From contig UREO01000050.1 of assembly GCA_900546895.1 (NCBI GenBank), forward strand, positions 1-13,061: a stretch of DNA of 13,061 bases, read 5' to 3'. The notes below the pieces were generated by a model. That model was not told where the DNA came from and did no database searches. It was given only the letters and a program-made list of their open reading frames with translations. Origin of the DNA: an uncultured Oscillospiraceae bacterium (lineage in GTDB: Bacteria; Bacillota; Clostridia; Oscillospirales; Acutalibacteraceae). Both the position numbers and the translations under genes were made by a program. Positions 6,737 through 12,849 of the stretch are shown piece after piece (positions within the stretch are counted from its first letter, which is position 1; each line of letters starts with the position of its first letter).

Positions 6737-7703
6737 AATCATAGCAGTTTTTGTTCTTTTGTTTATGGCGTTCACGGCGGGATGCGCACCGCAGAACGCA
6801 GCAGGCAGTGCGTCCAGTACGTCGGGCAGCGTGTCCGGCAATACGGAGAAACCGGTCATCCGCATCGGGATGATGTCGTCCTCCGACGTGATTCCTTATG
6901 TGCTGATCAATGAAAACAAGCTCGCCGAAAAATACGGCTTCCAGCTTGATCTGGAGGTCTTTACCTCATCAAAGGACCGGGACGCCGCTTTGCAGGCGGG
7001 GGAACTGGACGGCGTGCTGACCGATTTTATCGGGGTCTGCATGTATCAGAACGCCGGGCTGGACGTTAAAATCACCGGGATTACCGACGGGGACTACATC
7101 CTTGTTGCCGGTAAGGATACGGGCATCAAGGATATCAGCCAGATCAAAGGGAAAAGCATCGCGATCTCCGAGAAAACGCTGATCGAGTACACGCTGGAAG
7201 ATATTTTAAGCAATAATGACATGACCGGCGACGACGTTGTGAAGGAAGTGGTCCCGAAAATTCCGGACCGTCTGGAGCTTCTGCGCAACAAAAAAATCGA
7301 CCTCGGCCTGCTGCCGGAGCCCTTCGCCACCCTGGCGCTGAACGACGGGGCCGTTTATCTGGGCAGCGCGAACCAGTTTGGGCTGTACCCGGCGGTTTCC
7401 GCATTTTCAAAGACCGCGCTGGACAGCAAGGCCGACGCGATCCACAAGCTGTATCAGGCCTATAACGAGGCCGTGGACTATATGAACCATACGGATATCC
7501 GCAAATATGAAAAAACCGTGATCAAGGCGGTGGGCTACCCGGAGGAAATGATCGGCAAGATCACGGTGAAGCCCTTCCGTACCAGCAAGCTCCCCGCCAA
7601 GGAGGAAGTGGAAAACGCTGTGCAGTGGGCAAGCAAAAAGGGCCTCTGCAAGCCGACCCTGCAGTATGACCAGATGGTGTATGACGTTTATTCCGAATCG
7701 TAA
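6726..7703 (+). CDS. ABC transporter substrate-binding lipoprotein (NMT1/TauA-like)
   Basis: The 325-residue product has a lipoprotein signal peptide (lipobox TAGC, C20), a Ser/Gly-rich linker and a two-lobed binding-protein fold. Family features are IRIGMMSSSDVIPYVLINE, then LQAGELDGVLTDF, then ISQIKGKSIAIS and LLPEPFATLAL. These resemble the nitrate/taurine/NMT1 (thiamine pyrimidine) group of binding proteins. It lies outside the membrane and delivers ligand to the permease and ATPase encoded next. The ligand cannot be read from sequence. Because the gene overlaps ubiX and sits in a quinone-related operon, an aromatic acid such as a naphthoate precursor is an attractive idea; a thiamine precursor or sulfonate are ordinary alternatives. 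An upstream in-frame ATG at 6657 lies deep in ubiX and would spoil the signal peptide, so the ATG at 6726 with GGAAAGGA before it is chosen. Confidence 0.88.
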   Translation: MKNKIIAVFVLLFMAFTAGCAPQNAAGSASSTSGSVSGNTEKPVIRIGMMSSSDVIPYVLINENKLAEKYGFQLDLEVFTSSKDRDAALQAGELDGVLTDFIGVCMYQNAGLDVKITGITDGDYILVAGKDTGIKDISQIKGKSIAISEKTLIEYTLEDILSNNDMTGDDVVKEVVPKIPDRLELLRNKKIDLGLLPEPFATLALNDGAVYLGSANQFGLYPAVSAFSKTALDSKADAIHKLYQAYNEAVDYMNHTDIRKYEKTVIKAVGYPEEMIGKITVKPFRTSKLPAKEEVENAVQWASKKGLCKPTLQYDQMVYDVYSES

Positions 7704-7727
7704 CGGCGGAATTATAGGGAGAGCAAG

Positions 7728-8519
7728 ATGCTTGTAATCGATCAGGTAACGGTTAGCTACAAAACCAAAAAAGGCAGAACGCCGGTGATTGAAGGACTCT
7801 CCCTGCAAATAGAGGAGGGGGAGGTCCTTGCCATACTCGGGCCTTCCGGCTGCGGCAAGTCGACGCTGATCAACGCGCTGGCGGGGATGCTCCCCCTGAA
7901 CGGCGGCAGCGTAGATAGCGTGATTGAAGGAGAAAAGCGGCCTCTGAACCCCAGAACGCATAAGATCGGGGTGATTCCTCAGAACTGCGGGCTGCTTCCG
8001 TGGAAGACGGTCGGGGAAAACTGCCTGCTTCCGCTCAAGCTCCGCAGAGAGCCCGTCACCGAAGAGCGCAGACGGGAGATCGGCGAAATCTGCGACGCGC
8101 TGGACGTTTCGCGGCTGCTGCGCCGGTATCCCGCGCAGCTCAGCGGCGGTCAGGTCCAGCGCGCGGCGCTCGCGCGGGCGTTTATTTTCAATCCCGACCT
8201 GCTTTTGATGGATGAGCCCTTTTCCGCACTGGATGCGATTACCCGACAGGACGCGCGGGAGCTGTTTTTACGGATATGGAAGCGGAACCGGCCGATCACG
8301 ATTCTGGTGACCCACAGCATTGAAGAGGCACTGTATCTGGGAAACACCGTTGCGGTCATGGGGAACCGCCGCGGGATGCTCCGGTATTCTATGAAAAATC
8401 CTTATTTCGGGCAATCCGACCCGGAGGCGGTGGATTACCTGACAGCGAAACGGGTTCTTCATGAAAAACTGGGGCCGGAGGGCGAAAGGCGGGGCGATAT
8501 TGAACAGACTGCTGAATAA
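7728..8519 (+). CDS. ABC transporter ATP-binding protein (SsuB/TauB type)
   Basis: The 263-residue ATPase has a complete nucleotide-binding domain: Walker A GPSGCGKST (38-46), Q-loop Q85, signature LSGGQ (138-142), Walker B LLLMDEP (158-164) and the H-loop His at 196. The closest subgroup by pattern is the nitrate/sulfonate/taurine importer ATPases, matching the binding protein upstream and the permease downstream. It powers import at the cytoplasmic face of the membrane. Its start follows a GGGAGAG ribosome binding site 24 bases after the binding-protein gene. The C-terminal 40 residues (after about 220) are not part of the core and could be regulatory. The 3' end overlaps the permease gene. 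Confidence 0.93.
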   Translation: MLVIDQVTVSYKTKKGRTPVIEGLSLQIEEGEVLAILGPSGCGKSTLINALAGMLPLNGGSVDSVIEGEKRPLNPRTHKIGVIPQNCGLLPWKTVGENCLLPLKLRREPVTEERRREIGEICDALDVSRLLRRYPAQLSGGQVQRAALARAFIFNPDLLLMDEPFSALDAITRQDARELFLRIWKRNRPITILVTHSIEEALYLGNTVAVMGNRRGMLRYSMKNPYFGQSDPEAVDYLTAKRVLHEKLGPEGERRGDIEQTAE

Positions 8520-9258
8520 GTGCCTGCTGTTTTTGCAGGGCTTTCTGCTTTTAAATGTCCTCTGGTTTCTAGCGTATCTTTTGATGCGCACAACGGTCAT
8601 CCCGGACCCGGCGGTCATTTACCTAAATTTCGGCACCGCTTTTTCGAACCATATTTTCCTCCATATCCTCGCCAGCCTGAAAAGAATCGCGGTCGGTCTG
8701 GGTCTCTCTCTTGCGGTGGGGGTCCCGGTCGGCATCCTGATGGCGTATTCCGGGAGCGCCAACAAGATTCTGTACCCGCTCATCTACTTTAGCTACCCCA
8801 TTCCCAAGACGGCCTTTCTGCCGGTCGCCATGATCCTGTGGGGCATGCGGGACGGCTCCAAGGTGGCCATTATTTTTCTGATCATCGTCTTTCAGGTGAT
8901 TGTTGCCGCTAGGGACAGCGTCCGCAACATCGACCCCTCCGTTTATCTGGTAACCGTCAGCGCGGGAGCGGGCCCCGTGCAGATTATCCGGCATATCACG
9001 CTGCCCGCCATTTTGCCGGAGCTGTTCACCAGCATTCGCGTTTCTCTGGGAACCGCGGTATCCGTCCTGTTTTTTGTGGAGGGCTACGGAACAAAATACG
9101 GTATGGGCTATTACATTCTGGATGCATGGTCAAGAATCGATTACATCGATATGTATACGGGAATTATCGTGATTTCCATTGTTGGCTTTGCCCTGTTTGT
9201 CGCTATCGACCTGCTTTCAGACCTGCTGTGCAGGTGGAGCCGGCCGCTCGGGGGATGA
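8461..9258 (+). CDS. ABC transporter permease (SsuC/TauC type)
   Basis: The product (265 residues from the ATG) has about six membrane segments and the EAA-like cytoplasmic loop of importer permeases (VSAGAGPVQIIRHITLPAI, near residues 163-181) that docks to the ATPase. It forms the channel of the importer with the two genes upstream. The ATG at 8461 gives a 59-base overlap with the ATPase gene and has no good ribosome binding site. A TTG at 8500, behind a GGCGGGG stretch, would give a 252-residue protein starting just before the first membrane segment and a 20-base overlap, which is at least as plausible. It appears to be the last gene of the operon, as the next gene lies more than 300 bases downstream with its own promoter candidate. 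Confidence 0.88.
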   Translation: MKNWGRRAKGGAILNRLLNKCLLFLQGFLLLNVLWFLAYLLMRTTVIPDPAVIYLNFGTAFSNHIFLHILASLKRIAVGLGLSLAVGVPVGILMAYSGSANKILYPLIYFSYPIPKTAFLPVAMILWGMRDGSKVAIIFLIIVFQVIVAARDSVRNIDPSVYLVTVSAGAGPVQIIRHITLPAILPELFTSIRVSLGTAVSVLFFVEGYGTKYGMGYYILDAWSRIDYIDMYTGIIVISIVGFALFVAIDLLSDLLCRWSRPLGG

Positions 9259-9329
9259 ACCGGGTCTCCGCTTGGAACATCCGAGAGACAGTAGGCATGA
9301 TTTTCATGATTTCCTGCCATCATTTACAT

Positions 9330-9358
9330 TTGCAAGCACGCTCCTTTTTTAGTAAAAT
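9330..9358 (+). promoter_or_regulatory. Candidate sigma-A promoter
   Basis: TTGCAA (9330-9335), a 17-base spacer and TAAAAT (9353-9358) fit a housekeeping promoter. It would start RNA near 9365, giving a long leader to the acetyltransferase gene or a nearly leaderless message for the small ORF at 9370. Confidence 0.45.
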
Positions 9359-9369
9359 AATGGGGTGCT

Positions 9370-9519
9370 ATGAGAAATAGTAATTTGGGCTCTGAGATAG
9401 TAATAAGTCTTCCAGATGAAAGTTTCTTGCGATATGCCGCTCTGTTATGGGGCGGCATGGTTGCTTTTATTGCAAAAATTATGATCATGCTGATTTTCAA
9501 TTCCCGTAAGTCGTGGTAG
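9370..9519 (+). CDS. Possible small membrane protein of 49 residues
   Basis: An ATG-initiated frame encodes a 49-residue peptide beginning MRNSNLGSEIVISLPDESF, followed by one strongly hydrophobic segment (about residues 22-44) and a basic tail (NSRKSW). Its layout is that of a single-pass small membrane protein. Upstream is only GGGGTG, close to the ATG, which is a poor ribosome binding site, and the frame overlaps a hairpin (9434-9458) and ends inside the -10 box of the next promoter. I do not recognise a family. It could be chance. It is listed because the hydrophobic segment and the promoter candidate just before it fit a real gene. Confidence 0.25.
   Translation: MRNSNLGSEIVISLPDESFLRYAALLWGGMVAFIAKIMIMLIFNSRKSW
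9434..9470 (+). terminator. Hairpin, possible terminator of the ABC importer operon
   Basis: ATGCCGC (9434-9440) pairs with GCGGCAT (9452-9458). The stem extends by three pairs, two of them G-U, around a five-base loop. TTGCTTTTATT follows. It lies about 175 bases after the permease stop. The T run is interrupted, so termination may be incomplete. Confidence 0.45.
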
Positions 9520-9522
9520 AAT
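9494..9522 (+). promoter_or_regulatory. Candidate promoter of the acetyltransferase gene
   Basis: TTTTCA (9494-9499), 17 bases, then TAGAAT (9517-9522), preceded by a TG one base before the -10 box (extended -10). It would start RNA near 9529, about 60 bases before the coding start. Confidence 0.55.
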
Positions 9523-9535
9523 AAAGAAAAAAAGA

Positions 9536-9573
9536 CGCTCAGTCATCCTTTGTTTTGATAGGATCACTCAGCG
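9536..9573 (+). repeat. Imperfect inverted repeat in the acetyltransferase leader
   Basis: CGCTCAGTCATCC (9536-9548) is mirrored by GGATCACTCAGCG (9561-9573): 11 of 13 positions pair, the two failures being C-C. The right arm runs into the ribosome binding site (GGAAGGAAG). It could be an operator or an RNA hairpin that affects translation. Confidence 0.5.
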
Positions 9574-9589
9574 GAAGGAAGAACCTGAT

Positions 9590-10150
9590 ATGGATAAAAC
9601 GATCACCATTCGTATGGCCTTGGAATCGGACGCGCAGCAGATACTGGACATCTACGCGCCGTACGTTACGGATACGGCGATTACATTTGAATATGATGTA
9701 CCGGTCATCGAAGAATTTACGCAGAGAATCCGAAATACCCTGAAAAAATATCCTTATCTGGTGGCAGTGCGAAACGGCTCCGTTATCGGCTATGCTTATG
9801 CCTGCGCGTTCAAAGGGCGCGCCGCCTATGATTGGGCGGTGGAGACCACGGCTTATGTTAAAGTGGGCTGCAAAGCGAAAGGGACAGGAAAAAAGCTTTA
9901 TCAGGCGCTGGAAGCAATTTTAAAGCAACAGAATGTCATCAATCTCAATGCCTGCATTACCTGTTCCAATACGGAAAGCGTCGGCTTTCATGAGCATCTG
10001 GGATACAAGACCGTCGCGCATTTTACCAAGTGCGGATATAAATTTCACACCTGGTACGACATGATCTGGATGGAAAAAATGATCGGAGAACATGTTGAGG
10101 ACCCGGACCCGTTCATCCCTCTTCCGCAGCTTGCGCTGCCGAAACGGTAA
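9590..10150 (+). CDS. GNAT family N-acetyltransferase (Pat/MnaT-like)
   Basis: The 186-residue protein has the GNAT layout: IRMALESDAQQILDIYAPYV at the N-terminus, an acceptor-site ITFEYDVP, then central strands and an acetyl-CoA loop with GCKAKGTGKKLYQALE (near residues 95-110), and a C-terminal NTESVGFHEHLGYKTVAHF. This pattern is that of the phosphinothricin / methionine sulfone N-acetyltransferase group, which acetylates the amino group of amino acid analogues in the cytoplasm. The physiological substrate is unknown. It has its own promoter candidate and a good GGAAGGAAG ribosome binding site. It converges with the nitroreductase gene downstream and shares a terminator region with it. It has no obvious functional tie to the upstream operon. 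Confidence 0.88.
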   Translation: MDKTITIRMALESDAQQILDIYAPYVTDTAITFEYDVPVIEEFTQRIRNTLKKYPYLVAVRNGSVIGYAYACAFKGRAAYDWAVETTAYVKVGCKAKGTGKKLYQALEAILKQQNVINLNACITCSNTESVGFHEHLGYKTVAHFTKCGYKFHTWYDMIWMEKMIGEHVEDPDPFIPLPQLALPKR

Positions 10151-10162
10151 AAGGAAGCAAGT

Positions 10163-10200
10163 AAAACTGCTCCAAAAAGCGATGCTTTCTGAAGCAGTTT
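10163..10200. terminator. Nested hairpin between convergent genes
   Basis: AAACTGCT (10164-10171) pairs with AGCAGTTT (10193-10200), and inside the loop AAAGC/GCTTT forms a second small stem around GAT. Read on the minus strand the outer stem ends in a TTTT run, so it fits termination of the nitroreductase transcript best; it may also slow the acetyltransferase transcript. Confidence 0.55.
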
Positions 10201-10243
10201 CATGGAGGACAAGCTGCCGCCCGGCGTATGAAAGGAAAGTCCC

Positions 10244-10828
10244 TTATTTGATAATGCGGATAGTCCCTTCTTTGCGCGGCAGAGCGGCTGACTCTGCGCC
10301 GATATACCCGATCGCGGCCGCGGAGCAGATGGTGTGCTCTCTGGGAATCCCGAGCTGAAACAGAAATTCGCGCACGCCGGGGTCACTTCTCAGCCAGTGC
10401 AGCTGATTGATGTAGCAGGTACCCAGTCCAATCGACTGCGCGGCTAAAAAGATGTTTTCCAGTGCAAGAGCGCAGTCCGCCATGGCGTTTTCGTAATCCG
10501 GCCGGTTCGACGCGATAACAAGGGTCGGTGCATGGTAATAAAAATTGTAGTTTTCCTTTTCCGAGCTGGCTTTGGCCCTGACTTTTCCGGGATAATTGTC
10601 GTCCGGAACCCAGTTCTGGAAGCCTTCTTTCACCACTTCGTTCAATTGAAGCAGGGTTTCTCTGTTTTGAACAGCGGTAAACAGCCAGCTTTGGCTGTTG
10701 CTTCCGCTGGGCGCCCAGATTGCGGCGTCGAGCAGAGTTTCCAGCTGTTCGGGCTCGATCTGGCGCTCCTGGAACCGGCGGGTGCTTCTGCGCTTGTGAA
10801 TGCAGTTCAGCACTTCATTTTGAATCAT
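10244..10828 (-). CDS. Nitroreductase family protein (first of two)
   Basis: The 194-residue protein begins with the nitroreductase FMN-binding motif HKRRSTRRF (residues 11-19), followed by APSGSNSQSW (39-48), HAPTLVIAS and LGLGTCYINQL-type segments near the dimer interface. These FMN enzymes use NAD(P)H to reduce nitroaromatics, quinones or other electrophiles, usually as cytoplasmic homodimers. The start is behind an AGGAGG ribosome binding site. It lies 39 bases after the second nitroreductase on the same strand, so the two probably form an operon whose expression starts from the promoter near 11470-11498. The substrate cannot be inferred. Confidence 0.9.
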   Translation of the reverse strand: MIQNEVLNCIHKRRSTRRFQERQIEPEQLETLLDAAIWAPSGSNSQSWLFTAVQNRETLLQLNEVVKEGFQNWVPDDNYPGKVRAKASSEKENYNFYYHAPTLVIASNRPDYENAMADCALALENIFLAAQSIGLGTCYINQLHWLRSDPGVREFLFQLGIPREHTICSAAAIGYIGAESAALPRKEGTIRIIK

Positions 10829-10867
10829 AGGAAATCCTCCTGACGTTTGTTTTGAAAAGCCCGTATA

Positions 10868-11392
10868 TCAGGAAAACCGGTTGTAAAATACGGTTTCCTC
10901 TACCGGTTTTCTGCTTGGGTGCAGTTTGGGGTTCGGTTCGGCGTCATCCGCGGGGTATCCCAGTGGGAACAGGGCGACCGGCACCAGATTTTCCGGAATA
11001 GAAAAGGCTTTTATCACGGCGTCGGGATCAAAATGCCCGACCCAGGTGGTACCCAGCCCAAGCTCTGCGGCCTGCAGCATCATGTGGGTGCCGACGATGC
11101 TTGCGTCGACATCTCCGCTGTCTTTGCTGTCGTAGCTGCGTTTCCAGCTTACCGTATTGTCGTAGCAGACCAGCAGCGCCATCGGTGCGTCAAAATGGTA
11201 CCGGGTGCAGCCCTTCAGCTTTGCAACCGCTTCCTCACTTTCAATGACTAAAATTTTTTGCGGCTGATTATTACAGGCGGTCGGGGCCAGCCTGCCCGCT
11301 TGCAGCACAAGGTCGAGTTTTTCTTTCTCCACCGGTTTTTCGCTGAATTTGCGAAGGGAATACCGGTCCTGTGCAAGTTCTATGAATTTCAT
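10868..11392 (-). CDS. Nitroreductase family protein (second of two)
   Basis: This 174-residue nitroreductase begins MKFIELAQDRYSLRKFSEKP; RYSLRKF matches the family FMN phosphate-binding motif. LAPTACNNQP (about 36-45), LGLGTTWVGHFDP and FPLGYPADDAEPNPK follow. The longer frame starting at 11440 and the ATG at 11398 are less likely, because a GGTGGAG ribosome binding site (11399-11405) is ideally spaced for the ATG at 11392. It is first in the presumed two-gene operon and divergent from an HxlR regulator gene, a common arrangement in which the regulator represses the oxidoreductase until a reactive compound is sensed. Quinone, azo or nitro compounds are possible substrates. Confidence 0.9.
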   Translation of the reverse strand: MKFIELAQDRYSLRKFSEKPVEKEKLDLVLQAGRLAPTACNNQPQKILVIESEEAVAKLKGCTRYHFDAPMALLVCYDNTVSWKRSYDSKDSGDVDASIVGTHMMLQAAELGLGTTWVGHFDPDAVIKAFSIPENLVPVALFPLGYPADDAEPNPKLHPSRKPVEETVFYNRFS

Positions 11393-11398
11393 CTGCAT

Positions 11399-11405
11399 CT
11401 CCACC
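11399..11405 (-). promoter_or_regulatory. Ribosome binding site that sets the second nitroreductase start
   Basis: On the minus strand GGTGGAG lies six bases before the ATG at 11392 and only touches the alternative ATG at 11398, so the shorter product is favoured. Confidence 0.65.
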
Positions 11406-11421
11406 TTTTTGTTTATTTTTG

Positions 11422-11456
11422 CCGCGCGGAAGTGCGACATTCATCGCTCTGCGCGG
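11422..11456 (-). repeat. GC inverted repeat in the nitroreductase leader
   Basis: CCGCGC (11422-11427) and GCGCGG (11451-11456) are perfect complements 23 bases apart, in the presumed 5' leader of the nitroreductase transcript. It may form a hairpin or be a binding site. Confidence 0.35.
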
Positions 11457-11469
11457 TTCTTTATCTATT

Positions 11470-11498
11470 AGTATATTCAGCAGGGAACATATCTACAA
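11470..11498 (-). promoter_or_regulatory. Promoter of the nitroreductase operon
   Basis: On the minus strand TTGTAG (11498-11493), a 17-base spacer and TATACT (11475-11470) form a good housekeeping promoter. RNA would begin near 11463, leaving a leader of about 70 bases. Confidence 0.65.
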
Positions 11499-11502
11499 GT
11501 AC

Positions 11503-11516
11503 GCACATTTTTGTGC
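11503..11516. promoter_or_regulatory. Candidate operator for the HxlR regulator
   Basis: The perfect palindrome GCACATTTTTGTGC sits between the divergent nitroreductase promoter and the regulator start. It lies just upstream of the -35 box of the first and within the leader or promoter region of the second. HxlR proteins bind as dimers to such inverted repeats. Assignment is by position only. Confidence 0.45.
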
Positions 11517-11536
11517 CTTAAAGCGGGAGAAATCAT

Positions 11537-11920
11537 ATGCCAGAAGAACAGGAAAAAATAAAATCGGTTCACAGCAAAAAGTGCGCAGTGGCACATGCTC
11601 TGGAAATTATCGGGGGAAAATGGAGGCTGCCGATTATCTGGGAACTTTCCGCGAAGGAAAGCATGCGCTACAACGAGCTGAAACGGCATCTGGACGGAAT
11701 CACCAATATCATGCTGACCAGAGCACTGAATGGCCTGGAGAAAAACGGTCTGGTACTGCGTACGGAAATCTGCCAGATACCGCCCCATGTGGAGTATTCC
11801 CTGACTGAAAGCTGCAAGCAGCTGCTGCCTGCGCTGGAAATCATCAATGAGTGGGGGAAGGGCAGGATGCTGGACGCCGCCTGCCGGGATTCTGCAGAGA
11901 ACAAAAATACGAATTCCTGA
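11537..11920 (+). CDS. HxlR family transcriptional regulator
   Basis: The 127-residue winged-helix protein carries the HxlR pattern: KKCAVAHALEIIGGKWRLPIIWEL (about 14-37), with the conserved N-terminal Cys at position 16; RYNELKRHLDGITNIMLTRALNGLEKNGL as the recognition part; and PPHVEYSLTESCKQLLPAL in the wing. In relatives such as YodB, HypR and QorR this cysteine senses quinones, diamide or disulfide stress, and the target genes are nitroreductases, azoreductases or quinone reductases. Here the divergent genes are two nitroreductases, so a redox- or quinone-responsive switch is likely. The start follows a GGGAGAA ribosome binding site, and a terminator lies directly after the stop. The family is certain; the inducer is inferred. 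Confidence 0.92.
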   Translation: MPEEQEKIKSVHSKKCAVAHALEIIGGKWRLPIIWELSAKESMRYNELKRHLDGITNIMLTRALNGLEKNGLVLRTEICQIPPHVEYSLTESCKQLLPALEIINEWGKGRMLDAACRDSAENKNTNS

Positions 11921-11923
11921 AAA

Positions 11924-11958
11924 TGCCCTCTCAGCCATCCGGCGGAGAGGGCAGAATT
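11924..11958 (+). terminator. Rho-independent terminator after the HxlR gene
   Basis: TGCCCTCTC (11924-11932) pairs perfectly with GAGAGGGCA (11945-11953). The loop may form an extra GCC/GGC pairing. GAATTTT follows, beginning just four bases after the stop codon. Confidence 0.8.
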
Positions 11959-12046
11959 TTGTATGATTGTAAAAGAAGAATAGGAAAGACAGACACGACG
12001 TGTTCTCTTTATTTCCTCATAATCAATACAAAATTTTTCAGGAATC

Positions 12047-12075
12047 TTGACAATTTGATTTGATATGGGTTTAAT
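12047..12075 (+). promoter_or_regulatory. Promoter of the LytTR response regulator gene
   Basis: TTGACA (12047-12052), a 17-base spacer and TTTAAT (12070-12075) give a near-consensus housekeeping promoter. RNA would start near 12082, 35 bases before the coding start. A short palindrome ACACGACGTGT lies upstream at 11993-12003. Confidence 0.75.
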
Positions 12076-12116
12076 AAGTAATGTAGTGGAAAAACGAATT
12101 AAAGACAGGTGATTAT

Positions 12117-12845
12117 ATGTTGGAAATTGCTATTTGCGATGACGATAAATACGAATTGGATCAGCTGAACACCATGATTGCAAAGTATTGCAATGAGAAA
12201 AGTATCAGAATGTTTACAAGTTTATTTGCAAAAGGGGAGGAATTATTACAAAGCACAAAAAAATTTCATATTATTTTTTTGGATATTCGGATGGATCAAA
12301 TGGACGGCATTGAAGTTGCCAAAGTAATCCGCTCGAAGGATAAGAACGTCAAAATTATTTATGTAACGAATTTTTCAAACTATCAAACAGACGCTTTTTC
12401 CGTCAGAGCTTTTGGATATGTAACGAAACCGTTTACTTATGAGACGATTTGTAAACAGTTGGACGACGCCGTCGAATATACGAAAATGGAGAAAAATAAA
12501 ATCACCTTTACTTTTGATACGAATTTAGGAATCAAAACGCTTAACCTGGAAGATATTTATTATTTTGAATCCTGCGATCACAAAATTGAAATTGTGGCAA
12601 AGGAAAGAACCTATAAAATTAATGATAGTATTAATAATATTTTTAACAGTTTCAAACCATATGGGTTTTCCATGCCGCACAAAAGTTTTGTGATTAACCT
12701 GCTATATATATCGAGTATTAAGGGATATGACGTTACTCTGACAAGTGGCGATTTAATTCCGATATCTCAGAAAAGAGCGGTGAAATTCAAAGCGGAATTT
12801 CACTCTTTTTTGAAAAACAATTTTAATATGTTAATAAAGAGATGA
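12117..12845 (+). CDS. LytTR family response regulator (AgrA/ComE type)
   Basis: The 242-residue protein has a receiver domain (1-120) with the acidic pair D8-D9, phospho-acceptor D56 in IIFLDIRMDQMDG, T84 in YVTNF and K104 in YVTKPF. A LytTR DNA-binding domain follows (about 135-238), with DIYYFES and MPHKSFVINLLYI typical of that fold. Such proteins are activated by a partner histidine kinase and bind direct repeats in promoters; many control quorum sensing, bacteriocins or cell-surface genes. The gene has its own strong promoter and an AGGTGAT ribosome binding site, and the likely sensor begins four bases after its stop. Base composition is much more AT-rich than the genes to the left, which suggests separate origin. 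Its targets are not visible. Confidence 0.93.
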   Translation: MLEIAICDDDKYELDQLNTMIAKYCNEKSIRMFTSLFAKGEELLQSTKKFHIIFLDIRMDQMDGIEVAKVIRSKDKNVKIIYVTNFSNYQTDAFSVRAFGYVTKPFTYETICKQLDDAVEYTKMEKNKITFTFDTNLGIKTLNLEDIYYFESCDHKIEIVAKERTYKINDSINNIFNSFKPYGFSMPHKSFVINLLYISSIKGYDVTLTSGDLIPISQKRAVKFKAEFHSFLKNNFNMLIKR

Positions 12846-12849
12846 TGAT

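Larger units (their letters stand above)
9259..9589. other. Intergenic region of about 330 bases with promoters and hairpins
   Basis: No known gene is recognisable here. The stretch holds a weak palindrome (CATGATTTTCATG near 9297), two promoter candidates, a GC-rich hairpin at 9434-9458, a possible 49-codon ORF at 9370-9519, and an imperfect inverted repeat next to the acetyltransferase ribosome binding site. It looks like the boundary between the electron-transfer/import operon and a separately expressed accessory gene. Confidence 0.6.

Noticed and set aside
5268..6737. Ubiquinone biosynthesis (UbiA/UbiX/UbiD in the strict sense)
   Set aside because: Ubiquinone is not expected in a Gram-positive anaerobe, and the neighbours point to naphthoquinone chemistry.
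9126..9380. Plus-strand frame overlapping the permease 3' end
   Set aside because: Most of it lies in the permease gene in another frame; the rest shows no motif.
11993..12003. ACACGACGTGT palindrome as an AgrA-type operator
   Set aside because: LytTR regulators bind direct repeats, not a short palindrome; arms of five bases can arise by chance.
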